A stretch of DNA of 64,000 nucleotides from Pseudomonas congelans (lineage in GTDB: Bacteria > Pseudomonadota > Gammaproteobacteria > Pseudomonadales > Pseudomonadaceae): the NCBI RefSeq assembly GCF_900103225.1, contig NZ_FNJH01000001.1, positions 203,178 through 267,177 of the forward strand, written 5' to 3'. Position numbers and translations under genes: made by a program. Position 1 is the stretch's first letter. Every line of letters starts with the position of its first letter. The notes under the pieces are model-generated. The model was not told where the DNA came from. It was given only the letters and a program-made list of their open reading frames with translations, and ran no database searches. Of the stretch, positions 8,882-17,680 are shown piece after piece.

Positions 8882-10030
8882 ATGAAAATCACCAAACTCA
8901 CCACGTTCATCGTTCCGCCGCGCTGGTGCTTCCTCAAGGTCGAGACTGACGAGGGCGTTGTCGGCTGGGGCGAGCCAGTGGTCGAAGGTCGCGCGCACAC
9001 GGTTGCTGCCGCTGTGGAAGAGCTTTCCGATTACCTGATCGGCAAGGACCCGCGCAACATCGAAGACATCTGGACCGTGCTGTACCGCGGCGGCTTTTAC
9101 CGGGGTGGCGCGATCCACATGAGTGCGCTGGCCGGCATCGATCAGGCGTTGTGGGACATCAAGGGCAAGGCACTGGGCGTGTCGGTCAGTGACCTGCTCG
9201 GCGGTCAGGTGCGTGACAAGATTCGCGTCTATTCGTGGATTGGCGGTGATCGGCCTGCAGACACGGCGCGCGCCGCGAAGGAAGCGGTCGAGCGCGGGTT
9301 TACTGCCGTGAAGATGAATGGCACCGAAGAGCTGCAGTTCCTCGACACCTTCGACAAGGTCGACCTGGCGCTGGCCAACGTGGCCGCTGTGCGTGATGCA
9401 GTGGGGCCGAATGTCGGTATTGGTGTGGACTTCCACGGCCGGGTTCACAAGCCGATGGCCAAGGTGCTGATGAAAGAACTGGACCCCTACAAGCTGATGT
9501 TCATCGAAGAGCCGGTGCTCAGCGAGAACTATGAAGCACTCAAGGAACTGGCGCCGCTGACCAGTACGCCGATTGCGCTGGGCGAGCGGCTGTTCTCGCG
9601 CTGGGACTTCAAGCGTGTGTTGAGCGAAGGCTACGTCGACATCATCCAGCCGGACGCCTCGCACGCCGGTGGCATTACCGAAACCCGCAAGATCGCCAAC
9701 ATGGCCGAAGCCTACGACGTCGCGCTGGCGCTGCATTGCCCGCTGGGGCCGATTGCGCTGGCGGCGTGCCTGCAACTGGACGCGGTTTGCTACAACGCCT
9801 TCATCCAGGAGCAGAGCCTGGGTATCCACTACAACGAAAGCAACGACCTGCTCGATTACGTCAAGCATCCGGAAGTCTTCGACTACGACAAAGGCATGGT
9901 CAAGATCCCCAACGGCCCCGGCCTTGGCATCGAGATCAACGAAGAGTACGTCATCGAACGCGCCGCCATCGGCCACCGCTGGCGCAACCCGATCTGGCGT
10001 CATGCGGATGGCAGTTTTGCGGAGTGGTAG
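8882..10030 (+). CDS. dgoD: D-galactonate dehydratase
   Basis: DgoD (382 aa) dehydrates D-galactonate to 2-dehydro-3-deoxygalactonate, the first step of the pathway. It belongs to the enolase superfamily (mandelate racemase subgroup). All catalytic residues are present at the positions known for E. coli DgoD: metal ligands D183, E209 and E235 (GVDFH, FIEEP, LGERL), H185 beside the first ligand, and the general acid H285 in ALHCPLGP. The N-terminal capping domain [15 protein letters not shown] is typical. It follows dgoA by 69 bp on the same strand. Full length, no defect. Confidence 0.97.
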   Translation: MKITKLTTFIVPPRWCFLKVETDEGVVGWGEPVVEGRAHTVAAAVEELSDYLIGKDPRNIEDIWTVLYRGGFYRGGAIHMSALAGIDQALWDIKGKALGVSVSDLLGGQVRDKIRVYSWIGGDRPADTARAAKEAVERGFTAVKMNGTEELQFLDTFDKVDLALANVAAVRDAVGPNVGIGVDFHGRVHKPMAKVLMKELDPYKLMFIEEPVLSENYEALKELAPLTSTPIALGERLFSRWDFKRVLSEGYVDIIQPDASHAGGITETRKIANMAEAYDVALALHCPLGPIALAACLQLDAVCYNAFIQEQSLGIHYNESNDLLDYVKHPEVFDYDKGMVKIPNGPGLGIEINEEYVIERAAIGHRWRNPIWRHADGSFAEW

Positions 10031-10133
10031 AAAAGCAAATCCGCTAGCCATCGTTTCGGCGCTCTGCGCTCATCGCCATACATAAGTCCTGAAGAGCCTG
10101 GAAAATGGGCGTTCAGGCTTCTGCCCGCAGGGC

Positions 10134-10223
10134 GTAGGAGCGAACTTGTTCGCGAACAGGCTTACCTGTTCTCTGAAAATGTTTCGTATGAACAATTGTC
10201 TTCGCGAACAAGTTCGCTCCTAC
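10134..10223. repeat. REP-type inverted repeat pair between dgoD and the transporter gene
   Basis: Two perfect 23-bp arms in opposite orientation (GTAGGAGCGAACTTGTTCGC plus GAA at 10134-10156, and its reverse complement at 10201-10223) are separated by 44 bp. Each arm has its own GCGAAC...GTTCGC dyad, as in the Pseudomonas repetitive extragenic palindromes whose core is GGAGCGnnCTTGnnCGCGAA. This is a BIME-like doublet, probably mobilised by a RAYT transposase elsewhere in the genome. The rest of the 326-bp gap (10031-10356) has partial sequence GCTCTGCGTGGGAACGA (10270-10286), kin to the repeat at 43091, and no gene. The doublet could stabilise dgoKAD mRNA or terminate it. Confidence 0.85.
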
Positions 10224-10356
10224 GGCCTTCGGCCAGAATCAAAAGCGCACTTGCGTATAACGATGAGCGCTCTGCGTGGGAACGAGAATCGGCGTGCCTT
10301 CAGCTCGGTTATATCGAAACACAGACCTCAATAAATCCAACAAGAGGCTACATTCC

Positions 10357-11667
10357 ATGCGCACTCGAACTCTGGAGGGTGCGGCATCCCTGGTGACGCC
10401 GTCCCGCAAACGTTTCTTCATCATGGCGCTGCTGTTCATCACGGTGGTGATCAACTATCTGGACCGCAGCAACCTGTCGATTGCCGCGCCGGCGCTGACC
10501 TCCGAACTGGGCCTTGATCCGATGCATGTCGGGCTGATCTTTTCCGCGTTCGGCTGGACCTATGCCGCCATGCAACTGCCCGGGGGCTGGCTGGTAGACC
10601 GCGTGCCGCCGCGCATTCTCTATACCGCGGCCCTGCTGCTGTGGTCCATCGCGACCATCATGCTCGGCTTCGCCGCCAGCTTCATCGCCCTGTTCGTACT
10701 GCGCATGGCAGTCGGTGCGCTAGAAGCGCCTGCCTATCCGATCAACAGTCGTGTGGTCACCACCTGGTTTCCCGAGCGTGAGCGGGCTACTGCCATCGGC
10801 GTCTATACCTCCGGGCAGTTCGTCGGTCTGGCGTTCCTGACCCCGGTGCTGGCCTGGTTGCAGGCGCACTACGGCTGGCACATGGTATTTGTCGCCACCG
10901 GTGGGGTCGGCGTGTTGTGGGCGCTGATCTGGTACACGGTGTATCGCGAGCCACGTGATTTCAAAGGCGTCAATCAGCAGGAAATCGAGCTGATTCAGAA
11001 GGGCGGCGGGCTGGTGGACATCCAGAAGGACGTCGAAAAACAGAAGCAGGCGTTCAGCTGGCTGGACCTGGGCATTGTGTTGAGCAAACGCAAGTTGTGG
11101 GGCATCTACCTGGGGCAGTTCTGTCTGAACTCCACGCTGTGGTTTTTCCTGACCTGGTTCCCGACCTATCTGGTGAAGTACCGGGGGATGGACTTCATCA
11201 AGTCCGGCCTGCTGGCGTCATTGCCGTTCCTCGCCGCATTTGTCGGCGTGCTGTGCTCGGGCTTCTTCTCCGACTGGCTGATCCGCCGCGGGCATAGTGT
11301 AGGTTTTGCGCGCAAGTTGCCGATCATTGCCGGGCTGCTGATCTCGACCTCGATCATCGGTGCCAACTTTGTCGACTCGACGCCGCTGGTGATCACCTTT
11401 CTGGCGCTGGCGTTCTTCGGCAACGGCCTGGCGTCGATCACCTGGTCGCTGGTCTCGACCCTGGCACCGGCGCGCCTGCTGGGCCTGACCGGCGGCACGT
11501 TCAACTTCATCGGCAACCTCTCCGCCATCGCCACCCCGATCGTGATCGGCTTCCTGGCGTCGGGAGACTCGTTCGCGCCGGCCATCACCTACATTTCGGT
11601 CCTGGCACTGCTGGGTGCGCTGTCGTACATCCTGCTGGTAGGGAAAGTGGAGCGTATCGAGCTCTGA
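10357..11667 (+). CDS. dgoT: MFS transporter, probable D-galactonate:proton symporter
   Basis: A 436-residue major facilitator of the anion:cation symporter (ACS) type with about 12 membrane spans. An in-frame extension starts at 10276 inside repeat sequence; the ATG at 10357 is preferred because AAGAGG lies 9 bases upstream and it gives a normal N-terminus. The first helix (NYLDRSNLSIAAPAL) carries the ACS-family DRSN motif, and the cytoplasmic loop motif GWLVDRVPPRIL is conserved. Its place between dgoD and the IclR regulator makes galactonate the likely substrate. Other hexonates or hexuronates cannot be excluded from sequence. Confidence 0.85.
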   Translation: MRTRTLEGAASLVTPSRKRFFIMALLFITVVINYLDRSNLSIAAPALTSELGLDPMHVGLIFSAFGWTYAAMQLPGGWLVDRVPPRILYTAALLLWSIATIMLGFAASFIALFVLRMAVGALEAPAYPINSRVVTTWFPERERATAIGVYTSGQFVGLAFLTPVLAWLQAHYGWHMVFVATGGVGVLWALIWYTVYREPRDFKGVNQQEIELIQKGGGLVDIQKDVEKQKQAFSWLDLGIVLSKRKLWGIYLGQFCLNSTLWFFLTWFPTYLVKYRGMDFIKSGLLASLPFLAAFVGVLCSGFFSDWLIRRGHSVGFARKLPIIAGLLISTSIIGANFVDSTPLVITFLALAFFGNGLASITWSLVSTLAPARLLGLTGGTFNFIGNLSAIATPIVIGFLASGDSFAPAITYISVLALLGALSYILLVGKVERIEL

Positions 11668-11746
11668 TGTCGACGCATCTGGACGCTGGCGGCGATAATG
11701 CCGCCGGTTTTCGATCCGAACCCTTTTGATCCGAGCAAGGCTTCTC

Positions 11747-12556
11747 ATGCACAACGATTCGATCACCCCTGAAAAGATTACCGGCAAGGATTCCGTACCC
11801 ACCGGGACTCAGACCTTGCTGCGCGGGCTGGGGGTGGTGCAGGCGGTTGCCGGTGGCGCACGGGACCTCAAGGAGATCGCCCGGCTGATCGGCACCACGC
11901 GCAGTACCACGCACCGTCTGGCCAGTTGCCTGGTCGAGGAGCGTTATCTGCGGGTCGTTCCTCAAGTGGGTTATCTGCTTGGGCCGAAATTGATCGAGCT
12001 GGGGTTTCAGGCGCGTGAAGAGGTGCCCCTGGCGATGCTCGCCCGGCCGTATCTGGATCGCTTGTCGGAGCTGACCGGCGATACCGTGCATCTGGCTGTA
12101 AGGGAAGGGGACGATGTGCTCTATCTGCACAAGAATCCCGGTCGCAATGGCCCAGAAATGCGTTCGCGGGTCGGGCATCGGATGCCGCTGGTGCGCACCG
12201 GTATCGGCAAGGCGCTGTTGCTGGACAGTGCTCAGTCGGAGTGGCAGCGGCTGTATGAAATCAGCATGCCGAGCACAGGCAGAAATCCGCTATGGCCTGC
12301 TCATGAGCAGCAAACCTGGGAGCAGTTGAAGGCCCGGAGGGAAGAGTACGTAGAGGGAGGGTATGCGTTCGATCTGGAGGACAACGAACCGTCGATCCGT
12401 TGTGTCGCAGCGCCGGTACGTGATGCCAGCAAACAGATCGTTGCCGGCATCAGTGTCGCCAGTACTGTGCCCTATATGCCGCTGGAGAAGATGACCGAGC
12501 TGGTTCCGCTGATCAAAACCATCGCAGCGGAACTCTCGGCCGATCTCGGCGGCTGA
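11747..12556 (+). CDS. IclR-family regulator of the galactonate cluster
   Basis: A 269-residue IclR-type regulator. The N-terminal winged helix (residues 20-80; ARLIGTTRSTTHRLASCL is the recognition region) precedes the GAF-like effector domain (about 90-265; ...LAVREGDDVLYLHKNPG..., RVGHRMPLVRTGIGKALL). The ATG at 11747 has an AAGG ribosome binding site; an earlier TTG is less likely. As the last co-directional gene of the dgo cluster it probably senses galactonate or its dehydration product. Its gene ends 11 bp from the convergent alcohol dehydrogenase gene. Target operators are not proven. Confidence 0.9.
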   Translation: MHNDSITPEKITGKDSVPTGTQTLLRGLGVVQAVAGGARDLKEIARLIGTTRSTTHRLASCLVEERYLRVVPQVGYLLGPKLIELGFQAREEVPLAMLARPYLDRLSELTGDTVHLAVREGDDVLYLHKNPGRNGPEMRSRVGHRMPLVRTGIGKALLLDSAQSEWQRLYEISMPSTGRNPLWPAHEQQTWEQLKARREEYVEGGYAFDLEDNEPSIRCVAAPVRDASKQIVAGISVASTVPYMPLEKMTELVPLIKTIAAELSADLGG

Positions 12557-12571
12557 TCGGGCGTCGATCAG
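12553..12571. terminator. Dyad at the convergent IclR/alcohol dehydrogenase junction
   Basis: CTGATCG (12553-12559) and CGATCAG (12565-12571) form a short stem overlapping the ends of both genes. There is no T-run, so if it terminates transcription it does so weakly. Confidence 0.25.
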
Positions 12572-13620
12572 GCCTTCAGCGTGGCCATGTCGATCACGAA
12601 GCGGTACTTCACGTCACCGGCCAGCATGCGCTCGTAGGCTTCGTTGATGTTGCGGATATCGAGCATTTCGATGTCGCAGGTGATGTCGTTCTCGGCACAG
12701 AAATCCAGTACCTCCTGAGTTTCCGCGATACCGCCGATCAACGAACCGGCCAGCACGCGACGGCTCATCACCAGATTGGCTGCATGAACTGGCGGCTCGA
12801 TCGGCTCGATCAGGCCGACCAGAATGTGGGCGCCGTCGAAACGCAGGGTTTCCAGGTAGGGGTTCAGGTCGTGCTGCACCGGAATGGTGTCGAGCAGGAA
12901 GTCGAAGTGCCCTGCAGCAGCCTTCATCTGTTCAGCGTCGGTGGATACGATCACATGATCGGCGCCTTGACGATGTGCTTCCTGAGCCTTGGCGGCGGAG
13001 CGGGTGAACAGGGTGACTTCAGCGCCCATCGCCTTGGCGAACTTGATACCCATGTGGCCCAGACCGCCCATGCCCAGAATGCCGACCTTGTCGCCAGCCT
13101 TGACGCCGTAATGCTTGAGCGGCGAATAGGTGGTGATGCCTGCACAGAGAATTGGCGCAGCGGCTGCCGGGTCGAGTTTTTCCGGGACGCGCACGACGAA
13201 GTGCTCGGCGACCACGATGCTGTTCGAGTAACCGCCCATGGTGTTGCTGCCGTCCACGCGGTCTGGCGTGGCGTAAGTCATGGTCGGGCCTTCCAGGCAG
13301 TACTGCTCGAGGTCCGACTTGCAGGCCGAGCATTCGCGGCACGAATCGACCATGCAGCCGACACCGACCATGTCACCGACCTTGTATTGGGTTGCACTGC
13401 TGCCTGTGGCAGTTACACGACCGACAATTTCGTGGCCCGGCATCAGCGGGTAGACGGCGATGCCCCATTCGTTGCGTGCCTGGTGGATATCGGAGTGGCA
13501 GACGCCGCAATAAAGGATTTCGATGGCAACGTCGTCGGCACGCAGAGCGCGACGTTCGAAGGTCATCGGGGCGAGGGGAGCGGTAGCTGACTGTGCGGCG
13601 TAACCGATAGCTGTGTACAT
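12568..13620 (-). CDS. Zinc-dependent NAD(P)-alcohol/aldehyde reductase (YahK/cinnamyl-alcohol type)
   Basis: A 350-residue medium-chain dehydrogenase, read from the ATG at 13620 (MYTAIGYAAQ); a longer frame upstream adds non-conserved sequence. Catalytic zinc residues are in CGVCHSDIHQARNEW and GHEIVGRVTATG. The structural zinc lobe has four cysteines (CRECSACKSDLEQYC). The Rossmann motif GILGMGGLGHMGIKFAKAMG follows. The family reduces aliphatic and aromatic aldehydes with NADPH; the natural substrate is unknown. It is divergent from an AraC-type gene that probably regulates it. Confidence 0.92.
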   Translation of the reverse strand: MYTAIGYAAQSATAPLAPMTFERRALRADDVAIEILYCGVCHSDIHQARNEWGIAVYPLMPGHEIVGRVTATGSSATQYKVGDMVGVGCMVDSCRECSACKSDLEQYCLEGPTMTYATPDRVDGSNTMGGYSNSIVVAEHFVVRVPEKLDPAAAAPILCAGITTYSPLKHYGVKAGDKVGILGMGGLGHMGIKFAKAMGAEVTLFTRSAAKAQEAHRQGADHVIVSTDAEQMKAAAGHFDFLLDTIPVQHDLNPYLETLRFDGAHILVGLIEPIEPPVHAANLVMSRRVLAGSLIGGIAETQEVLDFCAENDITCDIEMLDIRNINEAYERMLAGDVKYRFVIDMATLKA

Positions 13621-13719
13621 GTTTGACCTCGCAAGGTGTGACGGAAGAGAGGCGAACCATTGTCCTGATACGGGCCCTTCGCGGCTATGGTGAATCCTCC
13701 GTGTTTCATGCCTATTCCT

Positions 13720-13742
13720 CCGACCCGAAATTTCAGGGTCGG
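13720..13742. promoter_or_regulatory. Inverted repeat in the alcohol dehydrogenase/AraC spacer
   Basis: CCGACCC (13720-13726) and GGGTCGG (13736-13742) flank a 9-base loop that itself contains the palindrome GAAATTTC. It sits centrally in the 179-bp divergent spacer and is a candidate operator for the AraC-type regulator. No clear promoter hexamers were found for either gene. Confidence 0.35.
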
Positions 13743-13799
13743 CGCTGAGGCGCAAATCTGCGATGATACGGCTGTCTGTTTCTCTGCCAGGCTGTGCCC

Positions 13800-14705
13800 A
13801 TGACCTTACCTGTTGTGCCGGATGGCAATGCCACCCTTGTTTCCCTGATCCAGCCGCTGGCGGTGCGCCCGGGGTTTGTCGCTACGCCGTTGCCGGACGT
13901 CCGCGTGCTTTCGGCGTTTGGTTATGTCGCCAGCAGCCCGCAGATCTACGAGCCGAGCCTGATGATCGTCGTACAGGGCAGCAAGGTCGCATGCCTGGGG
14001 CCGCGTACGTTCGAATACGGCACCGGGCATTACCTGATCCAGGCGCTCTCGGTGCCGTTCAAGTGCGAAACATTCGCCACGCCGGAAAAGCCGCTTTACG
14101 GCGTTTCGGTGGCCATTGACCGCGTGTTGCTGGGCGAGTTGGTGCAGGCGATGGGCCCGGTCACCGGGCACGAGAGTCAGGTGCAGACGCCGGAGTCCAT
14201 GACCTCGGTGCGCATCGACAACACCATGCGCGACAGTGTCGAGCGTCTGCTGCGTTGTCTGCACGATCCGCTGGAGTGTCAGGCGATGGGCCAGGCACGG
14301 ATTCGCGAGGTGCTGTACACCGCGCTGCGCGGACCGCAGTCGGGGGTGTTGCGTGCGCTGGTCGAACAGCAGGGGCAGTTCGCACGAATTGCTTCGGCTG
14401 TGACCTACCTGCATGAGCATTATGACCACGCGTTGAACGTCGACACGCTGGCCAGTTGCGCGAACATGAGCACGTCGACCTTTCATGAGCATTTCAAGCG
14501 CAGCACGCTGTTGTCGCCGGTGCAGTACCTCAAGCGCCTGCGCCTGCTCAAGGCTCAGCAATTGCTGGTGGCCGAGGGCCTGGGCGTGGCGCAGGTCGCG
14601 TTGAAGGTCGGCTACCAAAGCGCGTCGCAGTTCAGTCGTGAATACAAACGCTATTTCGAGCGCAGTCCGGGGGAGGAGAGCAGCAACCTGCGTGTTCCTG
14701 CCTGA
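13800..14705 (+). CDS. AraC-family transcriptional regulator
   Basis: A 301-residue regulator with an N-terminal AraC_N-type sensor domain (about residues 20-175) and a C-terminal pair of helix-turn-helices (about 200-295; HYDHALNVDTLASCANMS and VALKVGYQSASQFSREYKRYF). The ATG at 13800 is chosen; a GTG two codons earlier is possible. This subgroup is often found divergent from, and activating, an aldehyde-detoxifying or alcohol dehydrogenase gene, as here. The effector is unknown. A bidirectional terminator follows. Confidence 0.9.
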   Translation: MTLPVVPDGNATLVSLIQPLAVRPGFVATPLPDVRVLSAFGYVASSPQIYEPSLMIVVQGSKVACLGPRTFEYGTGHYLIQALSVPFKCETFATPEKPLYGVSVAIDRVLLGELVQAMGPVTGHESQVQTPESMTSVRIDNTMRDSVERLLRCLHDPLECQAMGQARIREVLYTALRGPQSGVLRALVEQQGQFARIASAVTYLHEHYDHALNVDTLASCANMSTSTFHEHFKRSTLLSPVQYLKRLRLLKAQQLLVAEGLGVAQVALKVGYQSASQFSREYKRYFERSPGEESSNLRVPA

Positions 14706-14706
14706 A

Positions 14707-14733
14707 TAAAAAAAGCCCCGAAAGGGGCTTTTT
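14707..14733. terminator. Bidirectional terminator between the AraC gene and etfQO
   Basis: AAAAAAAGCCCC-GAAA-GGGGCTTTTT is a perfect stem with a GAAA tetraloop, A-run on one side and T-run on the other. It serves the converging AraC and etfQO transcripts. Confidence 0.9.
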
Positions 14734-14755
14734 CTGTTGAAGCTTGTTGCGACCG

Positions 14756-16411
14756 TTACATATTCGGGTATGTCGGGCCGCCAGCGCCCTCCGGTGCCAC
14801 CCAGGTGATGTTCTGCGAAGGGTCCTTGATATCGCAGGTCTTGCAGTGCACGCAGTTCTGCGCGTTGATCTGGAAGCGTTTCTCGCCGTCTTCCTTGGTG
14901 ATGACTTCATACACGCCGGCCGGGCAGTAGCGCTGGGCCGGTTCGTCGTACAGCGGCAGGTTCTTGCTGATCGGGATGCTCGGATCGGTCAGCTTCAGGT
15001 GGCAGGGTTGTTCCTCTTCATGGTTGGTGCTGGAGAGGAACACCGAACTGAGCTTGTCGAAGCTAAGCTTGCCGTCGGGTTTCGGGTAACCGATCTTCTT
15101 CGAGTCGGCTGCCAGCTTGAGGCAGGCGTAGTCCGGCTTGGTGTCGTGCAGCGTGAACGGCAGCTTGCCACCGAAGATATTCTGATCGATGAAGTTGAAT
15201 GCGCCGCCCTTGATCGCGCCGTATTTGTGGATCGCCACGCCAAAGTTGCGGCTGGCGAACAGCTCTTCATGCAGCCAGCTGGCCTTGAAGGCATCCACGT
15301 AGGAGGTCAGCACGTCGCCGCCTTCCTTGCCTGCCAGCAGCGCGTCGGCCACCGAATCGGCAGCCAGCATGCCGGACTTCATGGCCGTGTGGCTGCCCTT
15401 GATCTTGGCGAAGTTCAGCGTGCCCAGATCGCAGCCGATCAGCGCGCCGCCGGGGAAGACCATTTTCGGCATGGAGTTCAAGCCGCCCTTGGTAATCGCA
15501 CGGGCGCCGTAGCTGATGCGCTTGCCGCCTTCCAGGTATTGCCTGACGACCGGGTGATGCTTGTAGCGCTGGAATTCGTCGAACGGCGACAGGTACGGGT
15601 TGCTGTAGGACAGGTCGACGATCAGGCCGACCACCACCTGATTGTTCTCCAGGTGGTACAGGAACGAGCCGCCCGGATTGGCATCGTCCAGCGGCCAGCC
15701 GGCGGTGTGCACCACCAGCCCCTGTTCATGTTTTGCCGGGTCGACTTCCCAGATTTCCTTGAGGCCGATTGCGTAATGCTGCACGTCGGCTTCGTCGTCG
15801 AGGTTAAAGCGCTTGAGCAGCTGCTTGCCGATGTGACCACGGCAGCCTTCGGCGAACAGTGTGTACTTGGCGCGCAGTTCCATGCCGGGGGTGTACAAGC
15901 CTTCCTTCGGATTGCCTTCGCGGTCGACACCCAGGTCGCCGGTGACGATGCCGCGTACCACGCCGTTTTCATCGAACAGCGCTTCCTGGGCGGCAAAGCC
16001 CGGATAGATTTCGACACCGAGGTTTTCAGCCTGCTGCGCCAGCCAGCGGCAGAGGTTGCCCAGGGATATGATGTAGTTGCCATGGTTGTGCATGGTCTTG
16101 GGGACGAAAAAGTCCGGTATTTTCCGGGCTTTTTCGGCGTCGCGCAGCACATAGATGTCGTCGCGCTTGACCGGCGTGTTGAGCGGAGCGCCCAGTTCCT
16201 GCCAGTTGGGGAACAGTTCATTCAGCGCGCGGGGCTCGAATACGGCGCCGGAGAGGATGTGTGCACCGACTTCGGAGCCTTTTTCCACCACGCAGACGCT
16301 GATTTCCTGGCCAGCTTCAGCGGCCTTCTGTTTAAGGCGGCAAGCGGCAGAAAGCCCGGACGGGCCGGCTCCGACGATAACGACGTCGAATTCCATGTAT
16401 TCGCGTTCCAC
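14756..16411 (-). CDS. Electron transfer flavoprotein-ubiquinone oxidoreductase
   Basis: ETF-QO (551 aa) passes electrons from reduced ETF (fed by acyl-CoA and other dehydrogenases) to ubiquinone at the inner membrane. The FAD motif VVIVGAGPSGLSAACRLK is N-terminal. The C-terminus carries the 4Fe-4S ligands (C in YCPAGVYEV, then CVHCKTC) and ends GGPTYPNM as in the family. GTG at 16411 is taken as the start because AGGAG lies 7 bases upstream; an internal ATG five codons later is possible. It is divergent from etfBA with a shared regulatory region. Confidence 0.97.
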   Translation of the reverse strand: MEREYMEFDVVIVGAGPSGLSAACRLKQKAAEAGQEISVCVVEKGSEVGAHILSGAVFEPRALNELFPNWQELGAPLNTPVKRDDIYVLRDAEKARKIPDFFVPKTMHNHGNYIISLGNLCRWLAQQAENLGVEIYPGFAAQEALFDENGVVRGIVTGDLGVDREGNPKEGLYTPGMELRAKYTLFAEGCRGHIGKQLLKRFNLDDEADVQHYAIGLKEIWEVDPAKHEQGLVVHTAGWPLDDANPGGSFLYHLENNQVVVGLIVDLSYSNPYLSPFDEFQRYKHHPVVRQYLEGGKRISYGARAITKGGLNSMPKMVFPGGALIGCDLGTLNFAKIKGSHTAMKSGMLAADSVADALLAGKEGGDVLTSYVDAFKASWLHEELFASRNFGVAIHKYGAIKGGAFNFIDQNIFGGKLPFTLHDTKPDYACLKLAADSKKIGYPKPDGKLSFDKLSSVFLSSTNHEEEQPCHLKLTDPSIPISKNLPLYDEPAQRYCPAGVYEVITKEDGEKRFQINAQNCVHCKTCDIKDPSQNITWVAPEGAGGPTYPNM

Positions 16412-16521
16412 AGGCTATCTCCTACTCTCAAGGCTCACGGTGTTTTTATGGGCACTGCTTTTTTGGTCGCTGCAGGCCGACGCATGGAGGTATTGAACCG
16501 CCTCGTCTTTTAATGGTTCGC

Positions 16522-16566
16522 ATTATATCTACACCACTGCGCGGGTCCAATACAAACGTTTGTTTG
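16522..16566 (-). promoter_or_regulatory. etfQO sigma70 promoter with adjoining PsrA-type operator
   Basis: On the minus strand TTGGAC (16545-16550) and TATAAT (16522-16527), separated by 17 bp, make a near-consensus promoter about 100 bases before the etfQO start. Two bases upstream of the -35 box, 16553-16566 reads CAAAC-GTTT-GTTTG, an exact match to the form G/CAAAC(N2-4)GTTTG/C reported for PsrA, the long-chain fatty-acid-responsive TetR regulator of Pseudomonas. From memory, PsrA binds this same etf intergenic region in P. aeruginosa. The remaining part of the 519-bp gap (16412-16930) contains an ATTGACCG/CGGTCAAT dyad (16626-16633, 16646-16653) that overlaps a weak plus-strand promoter candidate for etfBA, and no gene. 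Confidence 0.75.
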
Positions 16567-16930
16567 AATCGGCCGCAGGCCAGATAAATCAAAGACACCA
16601 GACTCGGAACTGGCCGATTTGGCGTATTGACCGGAAAAGGCGTTGCGGTCAATATACGGGCGGTTTTGCGTTTGCCGTAGGCTGAAACGAGGTTTCCGGA
16701 TTGCGGGCAATCTCTCAAAAGGCATCAGGCAGACGCGCTGCAGGCAACAGGTCAACGTCGCACGGCGCATTTTACACACCCAGCCGCTGCTTGACGGGTG
16801 ACTCCCGGCTTTTATATGGCTTTTTAAAGCCGTCCGAATGGCCTGCACGCATAGCGATTGCTTGTTGAGGACACATATCGATCGCCTGGTGCCGCCGGGC
16901 GACTTCTTTTCACCGGAGAGTGAGGAATCC

Positions 16931-17680
16931 ATGAAGGTTCTTGTAGCTGTCAAACGAGTGGTCGACTACAACGTCAAGGTTCGCGTCAAGGCGGACAACT
17001 CCGGCGTCGATCTTGCCAACGTCAAAATGTCCATGAACCCGTTCTGCGAAATCGCCGTTGAAGAGGCGGTTCGTCTTAAAGAGAAGGGTGTAGCCACCGA
17101 GATCGTCGTCGTCACCATCGGTCCGACCACCGCTCAGGAACAACTGCGTACCGCCCTGGCACTGGGTGCCGACCGTGCCGTGCTGGTCGAGTCCGCCGAG
17201 GAGCTGACTTCTCTGGCTGTTGCCAAGCTGCTCAAGGCCGTGGTCGACAAGGAGCAGCCGCAGCTGGTGATCCTTGGCAAGCAGGCCATCGACAGTGATA
17301 ACAACCAGACCGGCCAGATGCTGGCTGCGTTGAGCGGCTACCCGCAGGGTACGTTCGCATCCAAGGTTGAAGTGACCGGTGACAAGGTTGCCGTGACCCG
17401 TGAAATCGATGGCGGCCTGCAGACCGTTTCCCTGAGCCTGCCAGCCATTGTGACCACGGACCTGCGTCTGAACGAGCCACGCTACGCTTCGCTGCCCAAC
17501 ATCATGAAGGCCAAGAAGAAGCCGCTTGAAGTGCTGACTCCGGATGCACTGGGCGTTTCCACGGCCTCGACCAACAAGACTCTCAAGGTTGAAGCACCGG
17601 CTGCGCGCAGCGCCGGCATCAAGGTCAAGTCTGTGGCTGAACTGGTCGAGAAACTGAAAAACGAAGCGAAGGTAATCTAA
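16931..17680 (+). CDS. etfB: Electron transfer flavoprotein beta subunit
   Basis: EtfB (249 aa) forms the AMP-binding half of the soluble ETF heterodimer that collects electrons from fatty-acid and amino-acid dehydrogenases. The ATG at 16931, with TGAGGA upstream, gives [20 protein letters not shown]; a longer frame upstream is non-coding. The family signature [20 protein letters not shown] is near residue 195. etfA starts on the base after the stop codon, so the subunits are translationally coupled. Confidence 0.97.
   Translation: MKVLVAVKRVVDYNVKVRVKADNSGVDLANVKMSMNPFCEIAVEEAVRLKEKGVATEIVVVTIGPTTAQEQLRTALALGADRAVLVESAEELTSLAVAKLLKAVVDKEQPQLVILGKQAIDSDNNQTGQMLAALSGYPQGTFASKVEVTGDKVAVTREIDGGLQTVSLSLPAIVTTDLRLNEPRYASLPNIMKAKKKPLEVLTPDALGVSTASTNKTLKVEAPAARSAGIKVKSVAELVEKLKNEAKVI

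Noticed and set aside
10146..10334. A 62-codon frame inside the dgoD-transporter spacer
   Set aside because: It lies within the REP doublet and repeat fragments.
14744..16513. A 589-codon plus-strand frame antisense to etfQO
   Set aside because: It covers exactly the etfQO gene, has no ribosome binding site or domain, and the etfQO frame is unambiguous.
16510..16953. A 147-codon minus-strand frame in the etfQO-etfB spacer
   Set aside because: It overlaps the promoter/PsrA region and the etfB start, has atypical composition and lacks a ribosome binding site; treated as non-coding.
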